Below are positions 1-7,925 of a DNA stretch of 64,000 bases, in pieces (within the stretch, counting starts at the first letter, position 1; the number at the start of each line of letters is the position of its first letter). Made by a program: the position numbers and the translations under genes. The notes under the pieces are model-generated. The model was not told the DNA's origin and did no database searches. It saw only the letters and a program-made list of their open reading frames with translations. This DNA is from Saprospiraceae bacterium (lineage in GTDB: Bacteria; Bacteroidota; Bacteroidia; Chitinophagales; Saprospiraceae), in NCBI GenBank assembly GCA_958295895.1, contig CATQHI010000003.1, positions 124,001-188,000 on the forward strand, written 5' to 3'.

Positions 1-103
1 CAAAAGTGTAACTGCGGGTGTCGTGGGTACGTATATGGTTGCTACGCTGTGCACCCAACAGTAGGGGAAAAAGGAACACAAACAGAAGTGAAGATTTCAT
101 CAT
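1..103 (-). CDS. Secreted protein, N-terminal part only (cut by window edge)
   Basis: Reading leftward from two adjacent ATG codons (103 and 100) gives an open frame to the window edge. It begins MMKSSLLFVFLFPLLLGAQ, a clear Sec signal peptide with a lysine n-region, a hydrophobic core and a cleavage site near GAQ. About 15 residues of mature protein follow (RSNHIRTHDTRSYTF), too few to name a family. It lies 93 bases downstream of riboflavin synthase on the same strand, so it could be co-transcribed. The signal peptide is read directly; the function is unknown. Confidence 0.6.
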   Translation of the reverse strand, partial: MMKSSLLFVFLFPLLLGAQRSNHIRTHDTRSYTF

Positions 104-196
104 CGTGGTAGTTAGTGGGGTTACGGTTTCTTACCTTTAAGGTCACGCCAATCTACCGGCTACACAAGCCACCAAGTTCACTTTAGCAAAACTTTA

Positions 197-784
197 TCAC
201 CGCCGGTACGCCGCCCACTGCCGCGCAATGTACTTCCCGATAATGTCGAACTCCAGGTTCACACTGCTCCCCGGACGCAACTCCCGAAAGTTGGTATGGT
301 CGTGGGTGTAGGGGATAATGGCTACCCGGAAGGTATCGTCCGTAGGCTCGACTACCGTCAGGCTCACACCGTTGATGCACACGCTGCCCTTGTCCACCAG
401 TAGATCGTCCGTACCGTAGCGGAAGGTGTAGTACCAGCTACCGCCGCTTTCCCGTACCTCCAGGCACTCCCCAACGGTATCCACGTGACCCTGCACAATG
501 TGGCCGTCTAGGCGCCCGCCAGCTACCGTAGCGCGCTCCAAGTTTACGACGCCACCTACCTCCCAGTCTCCCAGGCGAGTGCGGTTGAGGGTCTCCAGCA
601 CGGCGGTAACGGTGTGGGTACCGTCACCAAGCGCGACAACGGTCAGGCACACCCCATCGTGCGACAGGCTCTGATCTATCCTTAGCTCCGCACTGATGGG
701 GCTACGCACCGTAAAGTGTACATTGCTTTGCTCGCGCTCCACGGCTGTGATAGTGCCGGCCGCCTCGATGATCCCGGTAAACAT
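197..784 (-). CDS. ribE: Riboflavin synthase, alpha chain
   Basis: Catalyses dismutation of two 6,7-dimethyl-8-ribityllumazine molecules to riboflavin, the last step of vitamin B2 synthesis, in the cytosol. The 195-residue protein has the family start MFTGIIEAAG and the expected duplicated lumazine-binding barrels: the first carries SLSHDGVCLTVV and ends at GHIVQGHVD, the second repeats it as GSVCINGVSLTVV, with the C-terminal trimerisation tail FDIIGKYIARQW. Length is normal for the family (about 195-215). It starts 28 bases after the GH31 gene on the same strand and is probably the last gene of a DUF547-GH31-ribE transcript. No FMN riboswitch is visible in front of it, as expected for an internal operon gene. 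Confidence 0.95.
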   Translation of the reverse strand: MFTGIIEAAGTITAVEREQSNVHFTVRSPISAELRIDQSLSHDGVCLTVVALGDGTHTVTAVLETLNRTRLGDWEVGGVVNLERATVAGGRLDGHIVQGHVDTVGECLEVRESGGSWYYTFRYGTDDLLVDKGSVCINGVSLTVVEPTDDTFRVAIIPYTHDHTNFRELRPGSSVNLEFDIIGKYIARQWAAYRR

Positions 785-811
785 GGTAGAAAAAATTAAC
801 GGTTAGATACC

Positions 812-3342
812 TTACTCAATGACGACCGTCCGGAAGTCGAAGGGGACAACAACCGAGGCCGTCCGCTGGTCGAACTGCAGGGCGTGGGGAAGCAACTGCC
901 CGTCGACCGTCACGCGACCCGGAGGGTGGCTGAGGCCCACCAGCCGAATGTTGGCAAAGCGAAAGCTGGCGTTGTACTGACCGTTGACCTCCTGCGTAAG
1001 GGTGATCTGCCGCCCGGCGCGCTGCATTCCGTACTTGCGCAGGGTGTACTGCTTGACCCGGTAGCCGTAGCCCTCGCCGGCATCCCAGTACAGCGCGCTG
1101 CTCCCGGTGTCGGCTAAGAAGAGCGATAGGTGCAAGGTCTCCGCTGTCGCTAACTGGCGAGTGTACTGCACCTTATCGACGGTAGGTAGTATGGCCCCGG
1201 CCCGAACAAATATCGGCAGTCGGTCGGCCTTGATGCGCACCCGCAGCCTCTGCTGTCCACCGTAGTGCTTGCCCGTCCAGAAATCGTACCAGTCTCCCTT
1301 CGGTAGGTAGATGTTCATCGTTTTTACCCCCGCTTCTACCACCGGGCACACCATAAGGTCGTCACCGGCCAGGAACTGATCGCCGTACTTGCGGCACTGT
1401 GGATCGGTCTGGTCGTAGAAAAAGAGGTTGCGTAGTACCGGTGTGCCAGTCTCTATGTGGTGGCGAAAGGCGGTATACAGGTAGGGGAGCAGCTTGTACC
1501 GCATCTCGATGGCCAGCCGGTTGCGTCGGGTGTGCTCGCCGCCGTGGGCCCAGGGTTCCTGGTCCTGGCGATCCTCCTGCTCGGCCTTTTTGACCTCGGC
1601 CGCCTCGGCCTCCGCCGCCCCGTCGGTGTTGTTGCCCATGCTGTGAATACGCATTAGGGGGTGGAACACGGCCAGTTGCAGCCAGCGGGTCAGTAGCTCC
1701 GGGGTGGGATCGTCCACAAAGCCGCCGATATCGCTGCCCACGAAACTGTAGCCGCTGATGGATAGCCTCAGCGACTGCCGGTTCGCCAGCGCCAGGTGCT
1801 CCCAGCTGGCTACGTTGTCGCCCGTCCAGAGCGAGGCGTAGCGCTGTCCGCCACTGAAGTTAGCCCTGGCCAGTAGGAAGGGGCGTTTGGCGGGTTGCAG
1901 CGACTTGAGCCCATCGTGGGTAGCGCGCGTCATCTGCATCCCGTACACGTTGTGGGCCTTCTTGTGGTCGCCGCGGTGGCCGTCGAAGTCGTGCCGCACG
2001 TCAAGTGGAAAAGTCAGGGCGTTGACCTTAAACATGGCCGGCTCGTTCATGTCGTTCCAGAAGCCGCTCACGCCCTGTTCGACGTAGAGTTCCCGGTAGA
2101 GTCGACCCCACCATTCGCGTACCTCGGGGTCGGTGTAATCGGGCCAGACGCACTCCGAGGGCCATACCGGACCGGTCATCTGTTCCCCGGTACTGCGCCG
2201 GCAGAATACGTCGCATTCCTCGCCCTCGCTGTACACCCAGTAGTCTTCATCCACTCGAATACCCGGGTCGATCATGACCACGGTGTGGAAGCCGTCATCG
2301 CGCAGCTCCGCGATCATCCGCTTCGGATCGGGGAAGTAGTCCTTATTCCAGGTGAAGCAGCGGTAGCCATCCATGTAGTCGATGTCCAGGTAGATGCATC
2401 GCAGGGGATCTGCTTTTCCCGGAAGGTAGCCGCCACCTCCTTCACCCGCGCCTCCGGATAGTAGCTCCAGCGGCACTGGGTGGTAGCCCAGGGACCACAG
2501 CGGTGGTAGCTCCGGAAGTCCCGTAAGCTGGGTGTAGCGCCGGGCTACGGCATCCAACTCCGGTCCGTTGATGAAGTAATAGTCGAACTCCCCCCCGTCG
2601 GTCCACACCGTAGCCAGCCCGTCGCGGTGGCTATTGAAGTCGAAGTGACTGCGGTAAGTGTTGTCTACGAAAACACCGTAGGCCGCCCCGTCCCGAAGCC
2701 CGTAAAAAAAAGGAATGGCCCGGTAGAGGTTGTCCCGCTCCCGTCCGTAGGCGAAGGAATCCGCACACCAGTTGTCGAGGTAGCGTCCGTTCAGGTCCGT
2801 ATCCCAGGCCTTGTCGCCGAGCCCGAAGAACCCTTCCTTCCCGTCAGTCGTAAATTGTAACCGCATCTGGTCCAGCCCGCGCATGAGGGTAAATCGGGTA
2901 TAGAAGGGCGCCGCGTACTGGTGGAGCACCCGCCCGCCATCGCGCGCCAGAATCGTCACGGCGGCGTCCGCCCGCTGTAGGTGCAGTTCCAGCGTAGCGG
3001 TACGGATGGTAAAACCCTCCTCACCTTCCGCAAACTCTACCTGCGTGCCCTGCATCCGTGCGTCCGGGTCGCGGGCGTAACTGAAGTCATCGATGTCTTT
3101 ACCGAAGGCATAAAAGAAGCGGATCATGTCCTCACTCCACACTTCCAGCCGCAGGCGCACCTCACGGTCCCGCTGACGAGAAAGGTCTGACTGCCCTGGC
3201 GGTGCACTTCCTGCACCGCCCCCACCGAGTGCTCGTAGTACACATCCTCGTAGCGCAGGGTGCTCGTCGTATCGTTTACGTTCACCACGTCCGCCGGCGG
3301 GGCGTAGGGCGGCCGGGCTACCGCCTTGATCATCTTAGCCAT
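812..3342 (-). CDS. GH31 family alpha-glucosidase (reading frame broken three times)
   Basis: Glycoside hydrolase family 31 enzyme, probably an alpha-glucosidase acting on maltose- or isomaltose-type sugars. The nucleophile motif GFWNDMNEPAMF and the acid/base region LWTGDNVASWEHL are present, followed by a beta-sandwich C-terminus. The longest uninterrupted frame begins at a GTG (3160), but the natural start is ATG 3342 (MAKMIKAVARPPYAPP...), whose frame runs into the main frame after a missing G in the GGG run at 3169-3171. A second pair of shifts, near 2478 (CCC for CC) and near 2397 (one base missing), puts about 27 codons out of frame; correcting them restores YHQCRWSYYPEARVKEV followed by a normal IYLDIDYMDGY. 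No signal peptide is seen, so it is probably cytosolic. Its start overlaps the DUF547 stop by 8 bases. Confidence 0.88.
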
Positions 3343-4334
3343 GCCGCAAGGTAAAAATTATCACTGCCCCGTTTCTTAGTTGTTCAGAGCTCCAGTCGTA
3401 GTCCAGGTAGCTGATTTCCTTGCCATCAGGGATGTCCGTCGTCAGGTATTTATTCAAGTATTGCCGCACCTCGCCAAAATCCTCGCCGTACCAGTCGAAA
3501 ATAGGGACACCCGTACCACCTCCTCCTGCGTAACGTTGAGTGCCTCGTCGTTGATGAAGCTCCGTGCGCGTTGATCCAGCAATTGATCCAGGTTCTGGGC
3601 GGTAAATGCCTTATTGGGCAGCGGCGGACAGCTCCGGGCCGCGCACTACCAGGGCGAAGTGAATGCGCGGCTCGCGGTAGGTAGGCCGGATGATTTCGTG
3701 CTCGATTTGATTGAGGCTGTACGTTTTGCCTGCTAGTGCGATCCATTTTTTGTCCCAGGGCTCATTTATCTCGCGGATGCTCTCCAGTGGCCAGTTGTCT
3801 AGAATCAACTTGATGGTGTAGGCATTGTAGGTGTTGATCCAGTACGCGAGGGATTCATCGCGACTCCAGTCCTCACCGGGCGTCTCCTCGGCCAGGGTGG
3901 CTAGGTACGCGTCCAGTGCAGCTTCGTCGTTGCGAAAGCCGACATAATCTACCCTTCCGGCGGCGCTGACGTGCTTGCGCAGTAGCTCATCCCAGGCCGT
4001 GTGCTCGGGGGCGCTGCTCACGACGGGTGGGGCTTCCACGGCGGCAGGGGGGGGCGGGGACGCCGGTGCGGGCGTTGGTCGGGGGAGGCGGAGCCACGGG
4101 GGTGGGGGCGGGAGTCACCGCGCGTTGGGGGGCGTCGTTTGCGGGCACTTCCGGATTCTTCTCCAGGGTGTACTCGATTTGGTCGGAGGCTACGGTGTCC
4201 TCGGTGATGGGTAGGGCACCTAGATCCTCAGTCCGGGTAGTCGACGCGGCGGGCGGCGGGGGGCCATCCGCACAGGAGGAGGTGGTCAGTAGCAGGAGTA
4301 GCAGACAGGTGGGAAGGGAAGGTAGCGTAGCCAT
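3335..4334 (-). CDS. DUF547 domain lipoprotein (reading frame broken three times)
   Basis: Function of DUF547 is not known. From ATG 4334 the product begins MATLPSLPTCLLLLLLTTSSC, a lipoprotein signal with lipobox TSSC, then a proline/alanine-rich linker, then the DUF547 domain (WDELLRKHVSAAGRVDYVGF, SLAYWINTYNAYTIKLIL, IRPTYREPRIHFALV, CAARSCPPLPNKAFT, LNVTQEEVVRVSPIFDWYG). These blocks lie in different frames: one C too many in the 8-base run at 4047-4054, one extra base near 3645, and one missing C at 3504-3506. Corrected length is about 330 residues. The stop lies 8 bases inside the GH31 start, so the two are translationally linked. Each frame change leaves conserved residues intact, which argues for sequence error or a very recent pseudogene. 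Confidence 0.8.
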
Positions 4335-4381
4335 GGTAACCAAACGCATGCGGCCGGTGGCTGGGTTCACGCCAATAAAAA

Positions 4382-4405
4382 GACCCACGCCAAAAGGCGT
4401 GGGTC
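4382..4405 (-). terminator. Rho-independent terminator T1
   Basis: Perfect 10-bp stem GACCCACGCC/GGCGTGGGTC with a 4-base AAAA loop (plus strand); on the minus strand it is followed by TTTTTATTGG. It sits 48 bases upstream of the DUF547 start, so it would stop minus-strand transcripts before that operon, or act as an attenuator. It is the last of three similarly placed terminators. Confidence 0.8.
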
Positions 4406-4422
4406 GACATAAAGCTTTCTAA

Positions 4423-4452
4423 CTACCATAATAACAAAAGGATACGGCGCAT
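4423..4452 (-). CDS. Possible 9-codon leader peptide before terminator T1
   Basis: ATG at 4452 opens MRRILLLLW and stops at TAG 4423-4425, 17 bases before the stem of terminator T1. A short basic start with four leucines and a tryptophan next to a terminator resembles an attenuation leader, but no antiterminator pairing was found and the downstream operon (DUF547, GH31, ribE) has no leucine or tryptophan link. It may be chance. Confidence 0.15.
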   Translation of the reverse strand: MRRILLLLW

Positions 4453-4629
4453 ATCACCGTTAAAAAACTGTCTTTAGCCGATCGCCGTCAGTACGGTCGA
4501 TCGCTACAACCGAAAAAATTGGGGGGTTAAAGGAGCGTACTGGAATAAGTTCTTTGGGTGTTGGGTACACCAGGAAAACGAGGTGGCCCCGGTGCCAGTA
4601 CCCCCATTTACGTGGGGTAGGGGAGCAAA

Positions 4630-4826
4630 ATAAAAAAGGCCCCCACCGCAGTGGGTGGAGGCCGCAACATTACACTTTCTAACTACCGTAAAATAAGCCG
4701 TCGATCGGGTGGCCCGATCAAGATGTAGACTGATAACGGAAGGTAATAGGTAGAGCTTCCGCATGCAGTAAAGGTGAAGGGTTTAGGTTTATTACAAGGC
4801 CCGATGTAAGGAATTCCTTCCATCGT
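4630..4826 (-). ncRNA. Candidate small transcript, unit 2 of the tandem array
   Basis: A -7-like box TATCTTTG (minus strand, 4839-4832), matching the Bacteroidota TAnnTTTG consensus, lies 23 bases downstream of palindrome H2. Transcription from about 4826 would end at T2, giving an RNA of about 195 bases. It contains strong hairpins (GATCGGG-CCA-CCCGATC and CGGAAG...CTTCCG). A 46-codon frame (ATG 4823 to TAG 4683) begins MEGIPYIGPCNKP and resembles no family I know. The product could be an RNA or a small protein. Confidence 0.3.
4638..4663 (-). terminator. Rho-independent terminator T2
   Basis: Ten-base arms GGCCCCCACC and GGTGGAGGCC with one mismatch and a 6-base loop; on the minus strand followed by TTTTTTATTTTG. 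Only minus-strand use makes sense because the A-tract lies on the left of the hairpin. Confidence 0.7.
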
Positions 4827-4890
4827 TACGACAAAGATAACGGCCGGGTCTGGGGCCGAACACCCCACGGCCGTGGGGCGGGGGGGGAAA

Positions 4891-5095
4891 TAAAAAAGAC
4901 CCGCACGTTGCACCGTACGGGTCTAATAAGTCTTTAAGTCTATTCTACTGAGAAACTGAGAAACTGAGACGAATCGCGTCCGCTAACAAACACTTCGAAA
5001 TAAAGGCGTGCGAATAAAAGTCCACACTCCCGTTCAAAAATAGGTTTAAAAATGAGAGACACAATATCGACGCGACAACATTTTCCCGCCGTCGA
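4891..5095 (-). ncRNA. Candidate small transcript, unit 3 of the tandem array
   Basis: A -7-like box TACTTTTG (minus strand, 5108-5101) lies 22 bases below palindrome H3, matching the geometry of unit 2. The predicted transcript of about 205 bases ends at T3 and includes a short tandem repeat CTCAGTTT CTCAGTTT CTCAG (4947-4968). Frames through it are not convincing as proteins. The call rests on promoter-like and terminator signals only. Confidence 0.28.
4898..4923 (-). terminator. Rho-independent terminator T3
   Basis: Arms GACCCGCACG and CGTACGGGTC (one mismatch) with a 6-base loop, followed on the minus strand by TTTTTTATTTCC. Confidence 0.7.
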
Positions 5096-5146
5096 TGTGA
5101 CAAAAGTAAGGTACAGTAAGGAATATAGCACCCCACAACCGTGGGG

Positions 5147-5424
5147 TTTGAAAGGTTTGGACGCAATATTCTTCCACTGATTTCTACGCTGTTTTTGATC
5201 CGTGTAGGCAAATAAATAACGTCAATCAACCAATTTCATCCACTTATCAGCACCATAATTCGTTTTAGCTAAAAATTATGTGATGTAATTAAGATTTTTG
5301 GGATGACGAGATTTGCAACATAAAAATTTTGATTTTTTCTGTTTTTCTTCAATTCCTGGCTTCTTTCACAGCCATACACTGTTGTCAGCGCAGCGTATAT
5401 TAGGATTCGTAAAACCATCCCACC
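5147..5424. other. AT-rich intergenic region, no gene seen
   Basis: This stretch is clearly richer in A and T than its surroundings (for example 5262-5340) and lies between the tandem array and the plus-strand outer-membrane gene at 5425. It most likely holds divergent promoters, but no clean TTTG-N19/20-TAnnTTTG pair was found. No convincing frame or RNA fold is visible. Confidence 0.4.
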
Positions 5425-6160
5425 GTGCGCCTCCACCCGTGTTCACCCATCCTGCTGCTTGCCTTAGTCACGGCGCTTAGCACGCTACTGCCCGCACAGC
5501 AGGCTTTCGATCCTACTCCGGTACGCGAACCCGATGGACTGGCCATAACCTGGAGCCCGCTCAGCATGCTTACTCTGCGCGAGCGGTACACGCTGGGTAT
5601 GACGCTGACCGGGGGGCGGTGGGCCTACGTGATGGAAGCTGAGTACGGCGGGGGTATTCTTCCCACGATCATAAACGACGACGATCACGTATACCGCCTT
5701 GCCGGAGCACGGATCGAGGCGCGGTACGAGCTCTGGGGCCCCGATCCGATCTTCGTACAGCGGCGCTGGCACTACGTGGGCCTGGAAGTAGGTTACCGGA
5801 ATTACCACCGGGAACTCTTTGACCGGGACTACGTAGCAGCGGCCGACGTGAAAATTAGTTTCGACCGGGCCATCCAGACCTTTACGCGCTACGAGGCCAT
5901 CGTGAACTACACCCTGCGTCTGCCGGTAAGCGACCGCTTGTGGGTCGAAGGATTTACGGGATTAGGCGTTGCGCTGCGCACCGTGGACTACCGGGATGCC
6001 ATAAATCAACGCGAAACCGACCCTTTTTAAGGAAACCATCGCATCAATAATCTTTCCCGGTTTGGGACTGTACGATGATACACTACCGGAGGGCACTCGG
6101 TTCGTGCCCGCCTACCGCCTCGGCTTCCGGGTGAGTTACTTGCTGAGTCCGGCTAGGTAG
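5425..6160 (+). CDS. Secreted, probably outer-membrane protein of unknown function (one frameshift)
   Basis: Starts at GTG 5425 with signal peptide MRLHPCSPILLLALVTALSTLLPAQQ. The mature part has alternating hydrophobic/polar strands and many aromatic residues (RLAGARIEARYELWG, RRWHYVGLEVGYRNYH, FVPAYRLGFRVSYLL), typical of a small outer-membrane barrel or DUF3575-like protein. The frame stops at 6028-6030 because the run at 6024-6028 has five T; with four T it continues DPFKETIASIIFPGLGLYDD and ends at TAG 6158-6160, about 244 residues in all. The end overlaps the convergent thioredoxin gene by 25 bases. I do not recognise a named family. Confidence 0.65.
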
Positions 6161-6659
6161 TCCTGAAAGCTCTGGGTTTTCCAGTGCCGCTCCTGATGTA
6201 CCGAAGTTCGTGGATGTAGCGCTCGGCGGGTTTGAAGCCCGGACTGATCGTGATCCGGTTGCGCTGCTCGTCGAGGTACACCACGCTGGGGTAGCTCATC
6301 TGCCCGTCTAGGAGGGCAACGGCCAGGGCGTGCACGCCGCGGCGGCCGTTGTTCGGGTCGTACTTGAAGGTGTGATTGTCGTACACGATGTCCTCGGTTT
6401 GCTCCGCATTGAGCTTGACGGCGTAAAAATTGTCCGCGATGTAGTGGGCGATCTGTTTTTCGGAGAACACCTTCTTGTCCATCTGCTTGCACCAGCCGCA
6501 CCAGTCGGTGTACACATCGACCAGCATCGGCTTAGGTTCGGCGGCCTGTCGTTGCATGGCCTCCTCCCAGCTCAGCCATTCTACCTGCGCGGTAAGGGGG
6601 AGAGCAAGGAAGACAAGGAGGGGCAGGAAAAACTTCACGGTCAGTGCTTTAGGTACCAT
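6136..6659 (-). CDS. Secreted thioredoxin-fold protein (one frameshift near the C-terminus)
   Basis: Signal peptide KFFLPLLVFLALPLTAQ, then a thioredoxin fold with active site DWCGWCKQMDKKVF, so a periplasmic thiol-disulfide protein of the DUF255/thioredoxin-7 kind. The uninterrupted frame ends at 6153 in an unusual tail. One missing C near 6198 (ATCAGG for ATCCAGG) would restore the usual ending ERHWKTQSFQDYLAGLSK, stopping at 6136, for about 174 residues. It follows the PorP/SprF gene by 35 bases on the same strand, suggesting co-transcription. Its partner proteins are unknown. Confidence 0.82.
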
Positions 6660-6694
6660 AAGTAGGTAATGAACGCATTTAGTATCCGCTCGGA

Positions 6695-7766
6695 TTAAAA
6701 TCTCGGGCAGGGCACGGCTTCATCGTCTTCACTCTGGCCGGTGTACGATACGCTAAGCTCAAACGCCCCCCGGTGGCGGGAGCTTACCTCCTGGGGGTTG
6801 ACGCCTACGTCGTAACTGAGTCCGAAAAGAAAGCCGCTTATCTCCAGTCCGACCAGCGCGGTGAGGCTCTCGGGCCCGAAGCCGTCCTGGTTTTTGACGC
6901 CCCGCACCCAGCCTCCGAGATGGATGGCACTGGCAGCCGCGTCGCCAGTCAGCAGCCGGACATTCGAGCCGGCCTGTAGCATCGCGTGGGGGCCCTGCTG
7001 AGTGTAGTAAAGTCGCGGAGAAACCTCGGTATTGATGCCGGTAGGAATGCGAAAGTTTACGTAAGCGCTGTAGCGCCGGTACAGCGTATTGGTCACTTCT
7101 ACCTCATCCCCTGCCGTTACGGAGGCATAAAAGCTCTGTTCGGGTGTAGTGAGTGGTGGTGTATGGCCGCCCCCAGTAGGTAGCCCGTCTGGCGGCGGGT
7201 GGGGGAGCGGCTGTAGTTGATTCCGAGTTGGTAGTCACCGAAGGCGACGCTGTTTTCCGGAAGCGCCTCCCGCGTCGAGCGGGGCACGAAGGCCGTCAGG
7301 CCGTTGAACTCGTCCTCGAAAAGGTGAGGTCCCCGTAACCAACGTTGCGTTGTACGATGCCGGCCTGCCCGCCCAGGCTAAGCACTTTCTCGCCGCGGGC
7401 ATCCAGCGTTTTGTGGAAGGCGGCTGCCACCATGGCGTGGTTGGTGGTAAAGCCCACCTCGGGCATCCGGTCATTGAGGAAGTACACGCCACCACCAAAG
7501 GCATCGCTGCCGCGCCGCTTAGGCCGTAGGGCGTAGTGGAAATCGGCGGCGAAGGCCGAGGTTTGGAAGGGGTCCTGCAGCACCTGTCCCCACTGACTGC
7601 GGTGATTGATCGCGACGCGGTAGCGGCCGGAGAAGAGTCCGGTCAGGGCGGGGTTGAGCGTGGAGGGCGAGGTGAAAAACTGCGAGAAGTAGGCATCCTG
7701 TGCCCCGGCCGGAGCGGCAAGGAGCAGGCAGGCGACCGTAAGACTGGCAAGGGCGTGGCGGTACAT
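6695..7766 (-). CDS. PorP/SprF family type IX secretion membrane protein (two frameshifts)
   Basis: Outer-membrane beta-barrel of the PorP/SprF family; members are linked to T9SS and gliding motility and many genomes carry several copies. Signal peptide MYRHALASLTVACLLLAAPAGAQ is followed by the family signature DAYFSQFFTSPSTLNPALTG and NHRSQW, and near the end by YVNFRIPTGINTEVSPRLYY. The gene is in three frames: near 7318 a T is missing from a TTTT run (restoring GDLTFFEDEFNGLTAFVPRS), and near 7155 a base is missing (restoring TPEQSFYASVTAGDEVEVTN). Corrected length is about 356 residues, normal for the family. No gliding genes are adjacent. Confidence 0.85.
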
Positions 7767-7867
7767 GGTACGAAGGTACTGCAGATACCCCGGCGTGCCA
7801 ACGCGCGTGCACTACCTGGCGGTGACCCCGGATGCCCGCCAGCTTTTGATTTTTTGACCTACCTTGA

Positions 7868-7887
7868 CCGCACCTGCGTCCCCGCCC
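7868..7887 (+). promoter_or_regulatory. Promoter-associated GC-rich motif upstream of otsAB
   Basis: CCGCACCTGCGTCCCCGCCC resembles the element TTGCACCTGCGkCCCCGCC found in the promoter regions of speA, the 48.4 kb DUF1573 gene, the THUMP methyltransferase and the deoxynucleoside kinase. It is 38 bases before the start codon. A weak -7 candidate TACTGCTTTC follows at about 7893. Confidence 0.35.
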
Positions 7888-7925
7888 CGTTGTACTGCTT
7901 TCACTTGACACTTTAGACACACGCT

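Larger units (their letters stand above)
4382..5146 (-). repeat. Three tandem ~260-bp units: palindrome, ~200 bp spacer, terminator
   Basis: Plus-strand order is T1 (4382-4405), palindrome H1 (4599-4619), T2 (4638-4663), H2 (4863-4878), T3 (4898-4923), H3 (5131-5146). T-to-T spacing is 256 and 260 bases, H-to-H 264 and 268. The palindromes share CCCCAC-N4-GTGGGG (H2, H3) or a close form (H1). Read on the minus strand each unit starts with a palindrome, has an internal region of about 200 bases, and ends in a hairpin plus U-tract. Units 1 and 2 also share the 13-mer GGTAGTTAGAAAG just before the hairpin (4417-4429; 4676-4688). The internal regions are otherwise not alike at sequence level, although units 1 and 2 both contain a GATCG-centred hairpin. 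What the array does is unknown. Confidence 0.6.

Noticed and set aside
4569-4578. -7 box for unit 1 of the tandem array
   Set aside because: At the position predicted from units 2 and 3 the sequence does not match TAnnTTTG, so no promoter is claimed for unit 1.
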